Positions 15,834 to 25,787 of a DNA stretch of 64,000 bases are shown piece by piece. The notes below the pieces were generated by a model, which saw only the letters and a program-made list of their open reading frames with translations, did no database searches and was not told the origin of the DNA. This DNA comes from Bacteroidota bacterium (GTDB taxonomy: Bacteria > Bacteroidota > Bacteroidia > Chitinophagales > Chitinophagaceae): assembly GCA_947460595.1 (NCBI GenBank), contig CANHGS010000004.1:62001-126000 (forward strand). The letters are read 5' to 3'. Within the stretch, counting starts at the first letter, position 1. The number at the start of each line of letters is the position of its first letter. A program made the translations under genes and the position numbers.

Positions 15834-17093
15834 TTATTGCCACAGCATATAAAAAGGCACGGCCCAAAGGTTGGGACCAAAGGGGACTACTTCTTTTCCT
15901 GCATATAAAACAACACCTCCTATAAAATCCTTACCTGTAAGTTCTGCAAACACTTGAATGCCCTTAAAGTCATTCATAGAAAGTGATTCAGATTTCTTTA
16001 CTTCAATGGCAAAAACAGATCCATCAGGTTTCTCCAATATAAAATCAACTTCTTTACCATCGCTGGTTCTAAAATGATACAACCCTGCATTAATCTTAGA
16101 ATTATTTAATTGCTTAAAAATTTCTGTAGCTACATAGTTCTCTAGAATATGTCCAAATAGATCAGGTTTATTGATGGCAATATCTGAAAGGCTAAGGTCT
16201 AACATATGACAAAGCAGGCATGTATCAATCATATATCCCTTTGGCGCTTTAACCAAGCGTTTACCAATGTTTCTATGCCATGGATTAATGTTACATGTTA
16301 GAAACATCATTTGTAAAATATGACGATAGGTTTTTGTAGTAACAGATGTTAATCCTATTTCACGTGCAATATCAGAATCGTTCAATAATCCACCTGCTCT
16401 AAAAGCCAATATGCGTAAGAGCTGAGGCAATACAGCACTTTTTTCTAATTCAGCAATTTGTTTAACGTCTCTTTGAAGTATGGTTGTAATATAACTATCC
16501 ATCCATATTGTTCTTTCGGCTTCTAGCTTTTGATGAATTTCAGGGAACCCAGCTAATTGTATTGCATCTACTAATTTAATGCCTCTATTAGAAATGTCAT
16601 TGAAATCAAATTGCATCAATCGCGAAAGCCCGTTACCTATTCCTTGACTAGCTTCCGCAGTTGTAAATGGGTATAAAGTAAGTACGTTCATCCTACCAAC
16701 TAAAGGGTCTGATAATTTTGGTAAAGACAGAATATTTGCTGATCCTGTTAACAAGAAATTTCCATTAATTAGCCCTTTGCCCGCCAATCTATCTTCATCA
16801 ACCACCACTTTCAAAGCCCTAAAAAGCTCCGGAACCATTTGAACTTCATCAATTATCAAAGGTTTTGGATAGGCTTCCAAAAAAGCTTCTGGAGCAGCAG
16901 TTGCCGCTGCCATTGCTGTGGGCCTGTCAAAAGTAACATAGGATGCAGAAGCTCCATCGCGCCCAATTTGGGACGCAATTTGGTGCACCAAAGTGCTTTT
17001 ACCAGCCTGTCTTGCACCATTTAAAAACACCACAGGGCTTAGTCTTAAAGCCTCTAAAAGCTGGGGTTTGATATGACGTGGAATTCTGTTCAC
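15834..17093 (-). CDS. AAA ATPase with C-terminal DUF4143 domain
   Basis: Member of the common prokaryotic AAA/DUF4143 ATPase family, whose cellular role is not established. Walker A GARQAGKST is at residues 26-34 and Walker B PLIIDEVQ at about 78-85; LLTGSAN is the sensor region. The C-terminal half has the DUF4143 pattern, ending in LYHFRTSDGKEVDFILEKPD and a nuclease-fold-like FAIEVKKSESL. GTG at 17093 is the likely start, four bases after a -7 box. The gene is single and flanked by repeats, so it may be a mobile accessory gene. No toxin or nuclease partner is adjacent. Confidence 0.88.
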   Translation of the reverse strand: MNRIPRHIKPQLLEALRLSPVVFLNGARQAGKSTLVHQIASQIGRDGASASYVTFDRPTAMAAATAAPEAFLEAYPKPLIIDEVQMVPELFRALKVVVDEDRLAGKGLINGNFLLTGSANILSLPKLSDPLVGRMNVLTLYPFTTAEASQGIGNGLSRLMQFDFNDISNRGIKLVDAIQLAGFPEIHQKLEAERTIWMDSYITTILQRDVKQIAELEKSAVLPQLLRILAFRAGGLLNDSDIAREIGLTSVTTKTYRHILQMMFLTCNINPWHRNIGKRLVKAPKGYMIDTCLLCHMLDLSLSDIAINKPDLFGHILENYVATEIFKQLNNSKINAGLYHFRTSDGKEVDFILEKPDGSVFAIEVKKSESLSMNDFKGIQVFAELTGKDFIGGVVLYAGKEVVPFGPNLWAVPFYMLWQ

Positions 17094-17097
17094 TTCT

Positions 17098-17105
17098 CAA
17101 ATGTA
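17098..17105 (-). promoter_or_regulatory. -7 box (TACATTTG) of the DUF4143 ATPase gene
   Basis: TACATTTG fits TAnnTTTG and is followed by AGAA and then the GTG start at 17093. This is the same close spacing seen for queA and the sensor kinase. No clear -33 box at 19 bp. Confidence 0.5.
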
Positions 17106-17250
17106 AGCTAATGTTTTAAATAATTTAAAGAGTCATTTTAAATTTGCAAGAAATTGACTCCGTGAGGAGTTGCATATCTCCGTGCGGGTGTGTTGTTCAG
17201 CGGAAGTGCCGCGTGGAATCGGAAAAAAACCTACCTAGTTTTTCGAGTTT

Positions 17251-17270
17251 TAAAAAAGGGCCCTTTTTTA
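17251..17270. repeat. Perfect 20-bp palindrome TAAAAAAGGGCCCTTTTTTA
   Basis: Every base pairs with its reverse complement and there is no loop. On either strand it could fold with a tiny loop and end in a U-tract, giving a bidirectional terminator-like structure, although neither neighbouring gene ends here. It overlaps the start of the third TTTTATACT palindrome. Confidence 0.7.
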
Positions 17271-17289
17271 TACTCGATTGAGTATAAAA
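17266..17289. repeat. Palindrome TTTTATACT-N6-AGTATAAAA, copy 3
   Basis: Perfect arms, loop CGATTG. In this copy the pairing extends by one more base pair outward (17265/17290) and two inward (C-G, then G-T), making it the most stable of the three. See 13171 and 13477 for the others. Confidence 0.75.
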
Positions 17290-17404
17290 ACAGCCTTGAA
17301 TTTTTTTTGAGAAAATAAGTAATAAAGGAAGGATTTTTGGCCGGGGGCCGATGTAATGAGTCTCTCCGTGATCAGGTGGGATTGGATAAGGTGGCCGGGG
17401 TTGG

Positions 17405-18214
17405 TTATTCCTCCTTTTTAGTAGCGCCCTTGATTCCGCGCCAGGCGTAGATTAGATTCCAATTCAATTCTTTGGGGGCTTCAAAGGGATGCAGGGATAA
17501 ATAGGTTTCTGCATCGCGGATGCGATCTTCGGTGAGTGGGTGAGTGCTCAAAAAAGAAATCTGCGGCATGCCGTTATCTTGGTCAACTTCTTGCAACGTG
17601 CGCATCAAGGCTAACATCCCCCTAGGGTCAACCTTATTTTTTTCCATGATCATCATGCCTTCTCTATCGGCCTCAGCCTCTAACTGGCGGGAATAATGCA
17701 GCTCTCGCAAGCCATTAGCATTGCCAATTACAAACTGTGAAATACCGCCACCAGATCGGGTTAAAAAAGACAGGAGAAAACCGGTGCTCATGGACTCCAA
17801 AATATTGTGGAGACTATGGCGCTTGTTAATATGCGTGGCTTCGTGACCAAGCAGCGCAACTAGCGATTCGGGCTTGACCATCTTGTCTAACAATCCCGTA
17901 TTGACCACTATATGCCCACCGGGCATGGCAAATGCATTTACGTCATCGGCATTCACTACCGTAACCTTAATGGGATAATTTTTAGACAGTTTTAATTGAT
18001 TGGCAAAATCCTGCATGGCAAGTGTGGCTTCTTGATTAATTTCTTGGTTTGCCACCCATTGTTGATACAATTCATTACCCATGGTGATCTCCCTATCTTC
18101 TGACACAAACTTAATAGCAATGCTGGGAAATACATAGACAAATAGAAAGTATGTGGCAATCAAAACACCCACTAAGCCGGCCAAGAGTAAGTAGACTTTT
18201 TTATTGGACTTCAT
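17405..18214 (-). CDS. M48-family zinc metallopeptidase (membrane-anchored)
   Basis: One N-terminal hydrophobic segment (about residues 6-28: VYLLLAGLVGVLIATYFLFVY) precedes an M48 peptidase domain. The zinc site is HEATH (HExxH) in LVALLGHEATHINKRHS. The third ligand Glu is in EAEADREGM, about 60 residues on, and STHPLTEDRI is the usual C-terminal motif. NAFAMPGGHIVVNTGLL is also typical. It resembles periplasmic Oma1/BepA-like M48 proteins without TPR repeats. 269 residues from ATG 18214, chosen because the anchor follows it directly; the frame is open seven codons further. It is probably periplasmic protein quality control; substrate unknown. Confidence 0.9.
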   Translation of the reverse strand: MKSNKKVYLLLAGLVGVLIATYFLFVYVFPSIAIKFVSEDREITMGNELYQQWVANQEINQEATLAMQDFANQLKLSKNYPIKVTVVNADDVNAFAMPGGHIVVNTGLLDKMVKPESLVALLGHEATHINKRHSLHNILESMSTGFLLSFLTRSGGGISQFVIGNANGLRELHYSRQLEAEADREGMMIMEKNKVDPRGMLALMRTLQEVDQDNGMPQISFLSTHPLTEDRIRDAETYLSLHPFEAPKELNWNLIYAWRGIKGATKKEE

Positions 18215-18290
18215 AATAAAACTCAAATTGATCAATAAAAGTGTGGAATTGGGTCAAATATTCGTCCATAAAAGTGTGGTGCCACTACAT

Positions 18291-18306
18291 TTATTCGTAC
18301 GAATAA
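18291..18306. repeat. Perfect 16-bp palindrome TTATTCGTACGAATAA
   Basis: Lies in the 126-bp spacer between the M48 peptidase start and the end of fcl. Beside it are two copies of ATAAAAGTGTGG (about 18234-18245 and 18268-18279) and a hairpin TTTTCTCA-TTT-TGAGAAAA (18312-18330). It could be an operator for the M48 gene or another intergenic palindrome. Confidence 0.5.
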
Positions 18307-18340
18307 GTGTGTTTTCTCATTTTGAGAAAAAAATCACAGA

Positions 18341-19270
18341 TTACCAATTAACCTCTTTCAAAGTATCATAGACTTTTTGCAAGCCCTGATCAAGGCTGGT
18401 GCTGGCTTTCCAACCAAGGCCAGTAAGCTTAGATACATCCATTAATTTTTTTGGTGTGCCATCTGGTTTGCTGGTATCCCAAACGGTTTTACCTTCAAAC
18501 CCAACCAGGGCGCTGATTTTTGCGGCAAGGTCAAAAATGGAGAGGTCTTCACCAACACCCACATTGACCAATCCTGCTTCATTGTGGTACCTCATTAAAA
18601 ATAAACAAGCTTCTGCTAAATCATCCACGTACATAAACTCACGCAATGGCTTACCCGTACCCCATAGCATTACTTCTGGCGCACCAGCTCTTTTTGCTGT
18701 GATGAATTTTCTAAACAAGGCAGGGAGTACATGCGATTTTTCTAAATCATAATTGTCATTGGGACCATACATATTGGTTGGCATGGCCGATATAAAATTG
18801 CAGCCATACTGTGCCCTATAAGCATCGCACATTTCTATGCCGGCAATTTTTGCAATGGCATAGGGTTGATTGGTTGGCTCTAAATAGCCGCTCAATAAAT
18901 ATTCCTCTTTCAATGGTTGTGGCGCCATTTTAGGATAGATACAAGAAGAACCTAGGAACAATAATTTCTTGACATGATGAACATAGGAAGCGTGAATAAT
19001 ATTGGCTTCCATCATCAGGTTCTCATACACAAAATCTGCTCTGTAAGTATTGTTGGCCACTATACCACCAACTTTTGCTGCAGCTAGAAAAACATATTCG
19101 GGTTGTTCTGTTGCAAAAAAATCATTCACTGCAGCTTGGTTGCGGAGGTCTAGTTCTGCGGAACTGCGCGTACTAATATTTCCATAACCTTGGCTCAACA
19201 ACAAACGTTGTATGGCAGAACCCACCATTCCCCTATGACCAGCAATATAAATTTTTGCTCCTTTTTCCAT
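18341..19270 (-). CDS. fcl: GDP-L-fucose synthase
   Basis: Epimerase-reductase that converts GDP-4-keto-6-deoxy-D-mannose to GDP-L-fucose with NADPH (SDR fold). It starts MEKGAKIYIAGHRGMVGSAI with the family Rossmann motif GHRGMVGSA. The catalytic Y-x3-K is in PYAIAKIAGIEMC, and FLGSSCIYPK and PTNMYGPNDNYD are family motifs. ATG 19270 is one base after the gmd stop, so translation is coupled. The longer frame from 19303 would overlap gmd. The product feeds fucosylated surface glycans, plausibly those encoded further right. Confidence 0.95.
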   Translation of the reverse strand: MEKGAKIYIAGHRGMVGSAIQRLLLSQGYGNISTRSSAELDLRNQAAVNDFFATEQPEYVFLAAAKVGGIVANNTYRADFVYENLMMEANIIHASYVHHVKKLLFLGSSCIYPKMAPQPLKEEYLLSGYLEPTNQPYAIAKIAGIEMCDAYRAQYGCNFISAMPTNMYGPNDNYDLEKSHVLPALFRKFITAKRAGAPEVMLWGTGKPLREFMYVDDLAEACLFLMRYHNEAGLVNVGVGEDLSIFDLAAKISALVGFEGKTVWDTSKPDGTPKKLMDVSKLTGLGWKASTSLDQGLQKVYDTLKEVNW

Positions 19271-19271
19271 C

Positions 19272-20381
19272 TTATTCAAATTCATTCTTAATCTCAAAAC
19301 CACTCTGTTTTAAGAACTGGTCTTTTTCAAAAATATTCAAATCGCTGGCCACCATTTCCTGCACCATTTGAGCCAAACTGTATTGGGGCTTCCATCCCAA
19401 TTGGGTGTTTGCTTTTGTGGGGTCACCAATGAGCAAATCAACTTCAGTTGGTCTATAATATCTGGGATCTACTTTCACTACCACTTGCCCTACTGGAACT
19501 TTGTACTTACCTGTACTAGCCACAACAAATCCCTCTTCCTTTTCCTCAGTACCTCTAAAAGCTACCTCTACCCCAATTTCAGCAAATGCCATTTTTACAA
19601 AATCACGAATTTGGGTAGTAATCCCTGTGGCAATCACAAAGTCTTCGGGCTTTTCTTGTTGCAAAATGAGCCACATGGCTTCTACATAGTCTTTTGCGTG
19701 TCCCCAATCGCGTTTTGCATCTAGGTTACCCAAGAAAACAGTTTCTTGTAAACCCAATGCAATCTTGGCCACCGCCCTGGTAATTTTTCTTGTTACAAAA
19801 GTTTCACCACGCAATGGTGATTCGTGATTGAACAAGATGCCATTGCAGGCAAACATGTTATATGCTTCGCGATAGTTAACGGTGATCCAGTAACCATAGA
19901 GTTTTGCTACTGCATAGGGAGATCTTGGATAAAAAGGCGTTGTCTCAGATTGGGGTACTTCTTGAACCAATCCGTATAATTCAGAGGTAGATGCCTGATA
20001 GATTTTGGTTTTATTAGCTAGTCCCAACAATCTTACCGCTTCCAAGATTCTCAAAGTACCAATTCCATCGGCGTTAGCGGTATATTCTGGCATTTCAAAA
20101 CTCACGTGCACATGGCTCATGGCCGCCAAATTATAAATCTCATCGGGCTGAACTTCTTGAATAATCCGGGTAAGATTAGAGCTATCGGTTAAATCACCAT
20201 AATGCAAAATAAAATGACGGTCTGGAATATGGGGATCTTCATAAAATCCGTCAATTCTGCCGGTATTAAACAAGGAACTTCTTCTTTTAATACCATGTAC
20301 TTCATAGCCTTTTTTCAATAACATTTCTGCTAGATAAGCTCCATCCTGACCAGTAACTCCTGTGATAAGCGCCTTTTTCAT
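19272..20381 (-). CDS. gmd: GDP-mannose 4,6-dehydratase
   Basis: First step of GDP-L-fucose synthesis: GDP-mannose to GDP-4-keto-6-deoxymannose. N-terminal [19 protein letters not shown] binds [27 protein letters not shown], the catalytic [10 protein letters not shown] (Y-x3-K), [16 protein letters not shown] and [20 protein letters not shown] are near-invariant in GMD. Length 369 is normal. The pair gmd-fcl forms a two-gene operon and stands between a terminator after atpC and the M48 gene. Confidence 0.97.
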   Translation of the reverse strand: MKKALITGVTGQDGAYLAEMLLKKGYEVHGIKRRSSLFNTGRIDGFYEDPHIPDRHFILHYGDLTDSSNLTRIIQEVQPDEIYNLAAMSHVHVSFEMPEYTANADGIGTLRILEAVRLLGLANKTKIYQASTSELYGLVQEVPQSETTPFYPRSPYAVAKLYGYWITVNYREAYNMFACNGILFNHESPLRGETFVTRKITRAVAKIALGLQETVFLGNLDAKRDWGHAKDYVEAMWLILQQEKPEDFVIATGITTQIRDFVKMAFAEIGVEVAFRGTEEKEEGFVVASTGKYKVPVGQVVVKVDPRYYRPTEVDLLIGDPTKANTQLGWKPQYSLAQMVQEMVASDLNIFEKDQFLKQSGFEIKNEFE

Positions 20382-20453
20382 AGTATTGTTTTACAAATAT
20401 TGGCTATCGCCGTAAGGCAATAAAATTACATTAGTTTCTTTCAAATAAATCAC

Positions 20454-20481
20454 AAAAAAGCCCCCGACAAATGCCGAGGGC
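20454..20481 (-). terminator. Rho-independent terminator after atpC
   Basis: On the minus strand the stem GCCCTCGGCA pairs with TGTCGGGGGC across a TT turn (two G-T wobbles), followed by TTTTTTG. It begins 22 bp beyond the atpC stop codon and ends atpDC transcription before gmd. Confidence 0.88.
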
Positions 20482-20502
20482 CCAACTTATGTTAGACTTG
20501 GT

Positions 20503-20754
20503 TTACAATGCTACCGCACCTTCTACCAATACCGTTGCTTTGTTGTCTAAGACTTCTACAAAACCTCCCTGAATGGAGAAATTTTCAAAACTGTTCTTGT
20601 CTTTCAAAATTTTGACATTACCCTTACCCAAGGCAGATACCAAGGGAGCGTGTTTGTCTAGAACTTCAAAAAGACCCGTGATGCCTGGCAATTGAATGCC
20701 ATAGACTTCACCGCTGAATAGCTTTTTTTCGGGTGTTAATATTTCTACGTTCAT
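20503..20754 (-). CDS. atpC: F1 ATP synthase epsilon subunit (short form)
   Basis: Epsilon subunit of the F1 sector. MNVEILTPEKKLFSGEVYGI and LPGITGLFEVLDKHAPLVSAL form the N-terminal beta-sandwich of AtpC, ending FVEVLDNKATVLVEGAV. At 83 residues it lacks the C-terminal helical hairpin that inhibits ATP hydrolysis in E. coli, as is usual in Bacteroidota. It follows atpD by 5 bp. The other atp genes are not in the window, so the operon is split. Confidence 0.95.
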   Translation of the reverse strand: MNVEILTPEKKLFSGEVYGIQLPGITGLFEVLDKHAPLVSALGKGNVKILKDKNSFENFSIQGGFVEVLDNKATVLVEGAVAL

Positions 20755-20759
20755 AAAAA

Positions 20760-22307
<1,548 letters not shown>

Positions 22308-22333
22308 TCAAAATGAAAATCTTGATTTGGCCG

Positions 22334-22341
22334 CAAAGGTA
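22334..22341 (-). promoter_or_regulatory. -7 box (TACCTTTG) of atpDC
   Basis: On the minus strand TACCTTTGCGGCC matches TAnnTTTG, 68 bp upstream of the atpD ATG. A TTTG lies 15 bp further upstream (22360-22357), shorter than the usual 19-bp spacing. Unlike queA this gives a leader of about 60 bases. Confidence 0.5.
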
Positions 22342-22419
22342 AGGGATAGAACGTTTCAAAAAAGGGCATTTTGCATAAAATCTGGCGATTTTTTACACAA
22401 ATTCTTACAATTTTCCCCT

Positions 22420-23130
22420 TTAAGCAACTAATACCTGATATAAGAGCGCCGCTAAGACCGCCCCAATGATGGGCCCTACCACCGGAATCCAAGCATAATC
22501 CCAGTTGCTACTCCCCTTTCCTTTAATGGGTAAAATGCTGTGCATGATTCTGGGCCCGAGGTCGCGGGTTGGATTTATGGCGTATCCGGTTACCCCGCCA
22601 AGGCCTAGACCAATGGCCAATACCAATAAACCAGCTGGAAGTGCGTCAAGTGGCCCCAAACTGTTGGCGCCTTTGATCATGAACAATCCACCCAGAATCA
22701 ACACAAAAGTTCCAATTACTTCACTAAATAAGGCGTGAAAATTGCTTTTGATAGCTGGAGAAGTTGCAAAACAAGCCAATTGATCATCCGTACTGGTTGA
22801 TGCGTCAAAATGTTGCCGATACAGGACCCAAGCCAAACCAGAACCCAACATAGCACCCAATAATTGAGCCAATAGATAGGCAGGAACTAGGGACCATTCA
22901 AATTTACCCAGTATTGCTAGCGCAATGGTAACTGCTGGATTTAAGTGCGCTCCACTAACCGCTGAAACGCTGTATACCCCAATAAACACGGCCATTCCCC
23001 ATCCCAACGTGATGGCCAATAGCCCACCTCCATTTCCCTTGGTCTTGGGAAGCACCACATTGGCAACTACGCCTTGACCTAGTAATAATAACATGGCTGA
23101 TCCAAGCAGCTCACCTACAAAAGGAGTCAT
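22420..23130 (-). CDS. MIP-family channel, aquaglyceroporin-like
   Basis: Six hydrophobic helices with two half-helix motifs: SGAHLNPAVTIALAI (NPA) and GYAINPTRDLGPRI (second box NPT instead of NPA). The Asp after the second-box Arg (RD) is typical of glycerol facilitators rather than strict water channels. It starts MTPFVGELLGSAML. ATG 23130 was chosen because the longer frame to 23187 adds only a basic, non-family extension. Probably transports glycerol or other small neutral solutes across the inner membrane. No glpK or glpD is adjacent. Confidence 0.9.
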   Translation of the reverse strand: MTPFVGELLGSAMLLLLGQGVVANVVLPKTKGNGGGLLAITLGWGMAVFIGVYSVSAVSGAHLNPAVTIALAILGKFEWSLVPAYLLAQLLGAMLGSGLAWVLYRQHFDASTSTDDQLACFATSPAIKSNFHALFSEVIGTFVLILGGLFMIKGANSLGPLDALPAGLLVLAIGLGLGGVTGYAINPTRDLGPRIMHSILPIKGKGSSNWDYAWIPVVGPIIGAVLAALLYQVLVA

Positions 23131-23298
23131 ATAACGGCATTTAGGTTTTAAATATAAGGAAAACGAGAAAACTAAAAACGGATTCATGAAGAAAAGACCC
23201 TGTTAATTTAATTTCCTATTTTTAAATTTAATGGCATTGAAATATTCGCTTATCAGGTGAATAGTATTTTCAGGATGTTATTCAATTAATGAAACTAT

Positions 23299-23979
23299 AT
23301 GAATAAAATAATTCTGTTTCTTAAATCAATTTGGCGGGCGAATCCAAAAACAATTTATTTCAATTTTAAATACCTACCCTGGCAACAAGCCATCCATTTT
23401 CCCATTTGGGTCTCTTCAAATACTGTTTTGCATAAAACCAAAGGAGAAATTTCTATCAATACTGGCCTTAAAACTGGAATGATAAGAATAGGATATGGAA
23501 ATATTGGTTTATTTGACAAAAAGAGATCGAGGACTATTTGGGAGGTATCAGGTACCGTAATATTTGAAGGCAATACTGATATTGGTCATGGTTCAAAAAT
23601 TGTAGTGGGTCAAAATGGTGTTTTGAGCTTTGGGAAAAACTTTAGTATTACTGCAGAAAGTACGCTAGTTGCATTTAAGAAAATCACGTTTGGAGATGAC
23701 TGCTTAATTTCTTGGGATGTTTTGTTTATGGATACCGATTTTCATCCTATTATGAATGCAAATACGGAAATACTAAATCCTCCTTCAGAGATTGTCATTG
23801 GAAAATCCGTTTGGATTGGATGCAGGTCTGTTATTCTAAAAGGCTCCACTATTCCAGACGGTTGTATTATAGCAGCTAATAGTTTGGTTAGTAAAAAATT
23901 AACTGGAGAAAATCAAATTTTTGGCAGCCAGTCTTTGCATGTGATAAAACAGAATATTCAATGGTCTAAATATGAGTAA
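23299..23979 (+). CDS. Left-handed beta-helix acyltransferase
   Basis: Hexapeptide-repeat acyltransferase of the LbH superfamily, close in pattern to WcaF-like sugar O-acetyltransferases. Imperfect hexapeptide turns run from about residue 85 (VIFEGNTDIGHGSKIVVGQN) to 200. FMDTDFHPI carries the likely catalytic His, and SVWIGCRSVILKGSTIPDGC is the usual C-terminal coil. No signal peptide. It is the first gene of the plus-strand polysaccharide locus and probably decorates one of its sugars. Substrate unknown. The 111 bp upstream, shared with the aquaporin gene, shows no clear promoter. Confidence 0.82.
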   Translation: MNKIILFLKSIWRANPKTIYFNFKYLPWQQAIHFPIWVSSNTVLHKTKGEISINTGLKTGMIRIGYGNIGLFDKKRSRTIWEVSGTVIFEGNTDIGHGSKIVVGQNGVLSFGKNFSITAESTLVAFKKITFGDDCLISWDVLFMDTDFHPIMNANTEILNPPSEIVIGKSVWIGCRSVILKGSTIPDGCIIAANSLVSKKLTGENQIFGSQSLHVIKQNIQWSKYE

Positions 23980-24112
23980 TTAGATGGCTATTGATATAAA
24001 TTAATTGCTATGATTTAGAAAACCAAAAAAGTCTATAAAAGCTTACATTTGTTACTTAAAAAAGTCTGTTTTTACAGGAACCTTATTAAAAATTTATCTT
24101 AAAAAACCATCA

Positions 24113-24793
24113 ATGGGTTTGAATTCAAAAAATAATTTCTCAAAATCCATTCTATGGGCATTTTTCATTTGCCTTCTGTTTTCTGGATGTTTTAAAGATA
24201 TTACACATAAAACTATTGTTTATGATAACCATTTTGAAGATAGTTCAAGACTAGGTTTAAAAATATTTGGCCCAAATGGAAAAGAGGATTCCCTAAAAAG
24301 TTTCAATTTTAATAATACCCTTGTTTTTGGAAGATTTAAAGACAATGCAGTTGTATTTAAATTAGACCAAATACCCACTCATAATGTGATTAAAATTGAA
24401 TTTGACTTGTATTTACATGATAACTGGAAAGGGAATTTCAAATCCCCCGGAATTACAAATCCTGACATTTGGGTATTAAAATTAGACAATAACCCTGTTT
24501 ATCAAACCACCTTTTCAAACGGAAATCAGGATCAATCTTTTCCTGATAATTATAATTACCAACCTGTGCCAATTAGGAATCTGGCTTTTAGTAATGCTTG
24601 GGGTAAACTTGATGGGGTTTGTTCAAAAGCTGGTCAAAAAGATGGCACTAGTTTGTATAAAATAGAATATAACACGTCTCATCAAGGCCCTATTGAACTG
24701 ATTTTTCAGGACGTTTCCTTTTCTGCAAGTACTGAATGTCAAAAAAGCTGGTCAATTGATAATTTACGCATTACTACTATCCTGTACAACTAG
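24113..24793 (+). CDS. Lipoprotein of unknown function
   Basis: Signal peptide II: basic N-terminus, hydrophobic WAFFICLLF, then lipobox LFSGC, so the mature protein would begin at Cys26 or so and be lipid-anchored in the envelope. The rest is beta-rich with no family I recognise. FELD-type strands such as VIKIEFDLYLHDNWKG and the end SWSIDNLRITTIL resemble carbohydrate-binding jelly-roll domains, which is a weak impression only. It sits between the acyltransferase and methyltransferase genes of the polysaccharide locus and ends 19 bp before the latter, so it may act in surface attachment or recognition of the glycan. Confidence 0.75.
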   Translation: MGLNSKNNFSKSILWAFFICLLFSGCFKDITHKTIVYDNHFEDSSRLGLKIFGPNGKEDSLKSFNFNNTLVFGRFKDNAVVFKLDQIPTHNVIKIEFDLYLHDNWKGNFKSPGITNPDIWVLKLDNNPVYQTTFSNGNQDQSFPDNYNYQPVPIRNLAFSNAWGKLDGVCSKAGQKDGTSLYKIEYNTSHQGPIELIFQDVSFSASTECQKSWSIDNLRITTILYN

Positions 24794-24812
24794 AACCTGC
24801 TAAAATTCTGGA

Positions 24813-25775
24813 ATGAATTACCACTTGTTTAAAGAAATATTAGCCTGCCCAAAATGCCATTTACCCGTTCAAGAAGTGAAAGATTATTTTGAATGTGAGA
24901 ACAAGTGCCATGGGGCTTATCCAATTTACCATGAGGTACCGGTTCTGATTGATCCAGGCGTTTCTGTTTTTGCTTTTTCTGATTTTGCCAACAATACAGC
25001 ACCAGATATTTTTTTTAAGTCCTACAAAAATCCAGTGCTTCAATTTTTTAAAAAAATCAGGCCAGACATCACGCTGAATTTAGCCAGTAAAAAAAATTAC
25101 GCCCAGATAGCGCTTCAATTACAAAAGATTTCTAATCCAAGAATTCTGATTATTGGAGGCAGTATTGATGGTCAAGGAATTTCAGCATTAAAAGAGAACC
25201 TTCCCATTGGCACCGTTTTAGTAGAGTCGGATGTTGCTCATGGCCCCAATACCAATATCATTATTGATGCACACCAAATTCCTTTTCAAGACAATTGCTT
25301 TGATTTGGTGATTGCACAAGCCGTTTTGGAACATGTTTTGGATCCATTTATTTGTGTGAGCGAGATAAACAGGGTACTCAAACATGGTGGCATGGTTTAT
25401 GCAGAAACCCCATTTATGCAACAGGTTCATGGAGGAAAATTTGATTTCCACCGATTTACCGCACTGGGGCACAGAAGGCTGTTTAGACATTTTAGAGAAG
25501 AAAAATCAGGACTTGTAGCGGGTGCTGGATCCATGATGGCATGGTCACTGCTATATTTTATAACTAGCTTTTCTCTCAACAAAAAAATGGACAAGGCATT
25601 GAGTTATCTGGGCAGTTTTGCTAGTTTCTGGCTCAAATATTTTGATTATTTGCTTAATCAGCATACCAGTTCCATGGATACTGCTTGCGGTTTGTTTTTT
25701 CTAGGAAAAAAAGAACCCGATTACCTACTAACTGACCAAGAACTTCTCGCTTCCTATAAAGGCAATAAGTCTTAA
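24813..25775 (+). CDS. Class I SAM-dependent methyltransferase with Trm112-like N-terminus
   Basis: Residues 8-50 resemble a Trm112-type zinc ribbon (LACPKCHLPV, then CENKC). A methyltransferase domain of type 11 follows: ILIIGGSIDGQG is the SAM-binding motif I with altered spacing, and DLVIAQAVLEHVLDPF is motif post-I/IV. HGGMVYAETPFMQQVHGG is also typical. Proteins of this build are common in glycan loci and probably methylate a sugar or handle a lipid-linked intermediate. It is 12 bp upstream of the GT2 gene. Confidence 0.8.
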   Translation: MNYHLFKEILACPKCHLPVQEVKDYFECENKCHGAYPIYHEVPVLIDPGVSVFAFSDFANNTAPDIFFKSYKNPVLQFFKKIRPDITLNLASKKNYAQIALQLQKISNPRILIIGGSIDGQGISALKENLPIGTVLVESDVAHGPNTNIIIDAHQIPFQDNCFDLVIAQAVLEHVLDPFICVSEINRVLKHGGMVYAETPFMQQVHGGKFDFHRFTALGHRRLFRHFREEKSGLVAGAGSMMAWSLLYFITSFSLNKKMDKALSYLGSFASFWLKYFDYLLNQHTSSMDTACGLFFLGKKEPDYLLTDQELLASYKGNKS

Positions 25776-25787
25776 ACCACCTGACTC

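Larger units (their letters stand above)
17106..17404. other. Gene-free spacer with palindromes
   Basis: About 300 bp between the DUF4143 ATPase and the M48 peptidase genes, without a credible coding frame. It contains a small inverted repeat ACTCCGTGAGGAGT at 17157-17170, followed by ATCTCCGTGCGGGTGTG, which resembles intergenic repeats of this phylum. The two palindromes listed separately follow, then a G-rich end (17338-17404) with a GGCCGG motif repeated. I see no promoter for the upstream or downstream gene within it. Confidence 0.5.

Noticed and set aside
17251..17289. Rho-independent terminator for the DUF4143 ATPase or M48 gene
   Set aside because: Neither gene ends here; the ATPase starts at 17093 and the M48 gene ends at 17405, both on the minus strand, so this lies between the end of M48 and the start of the ATPase but more than 100 bp from the M48 stop.
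19271..19303. Longer fcl start at 19303
   Set aside because: It overlaps gmd; ATG 19270 immediately after the gmd stop precedes the Rossmann fold at the usual distance.
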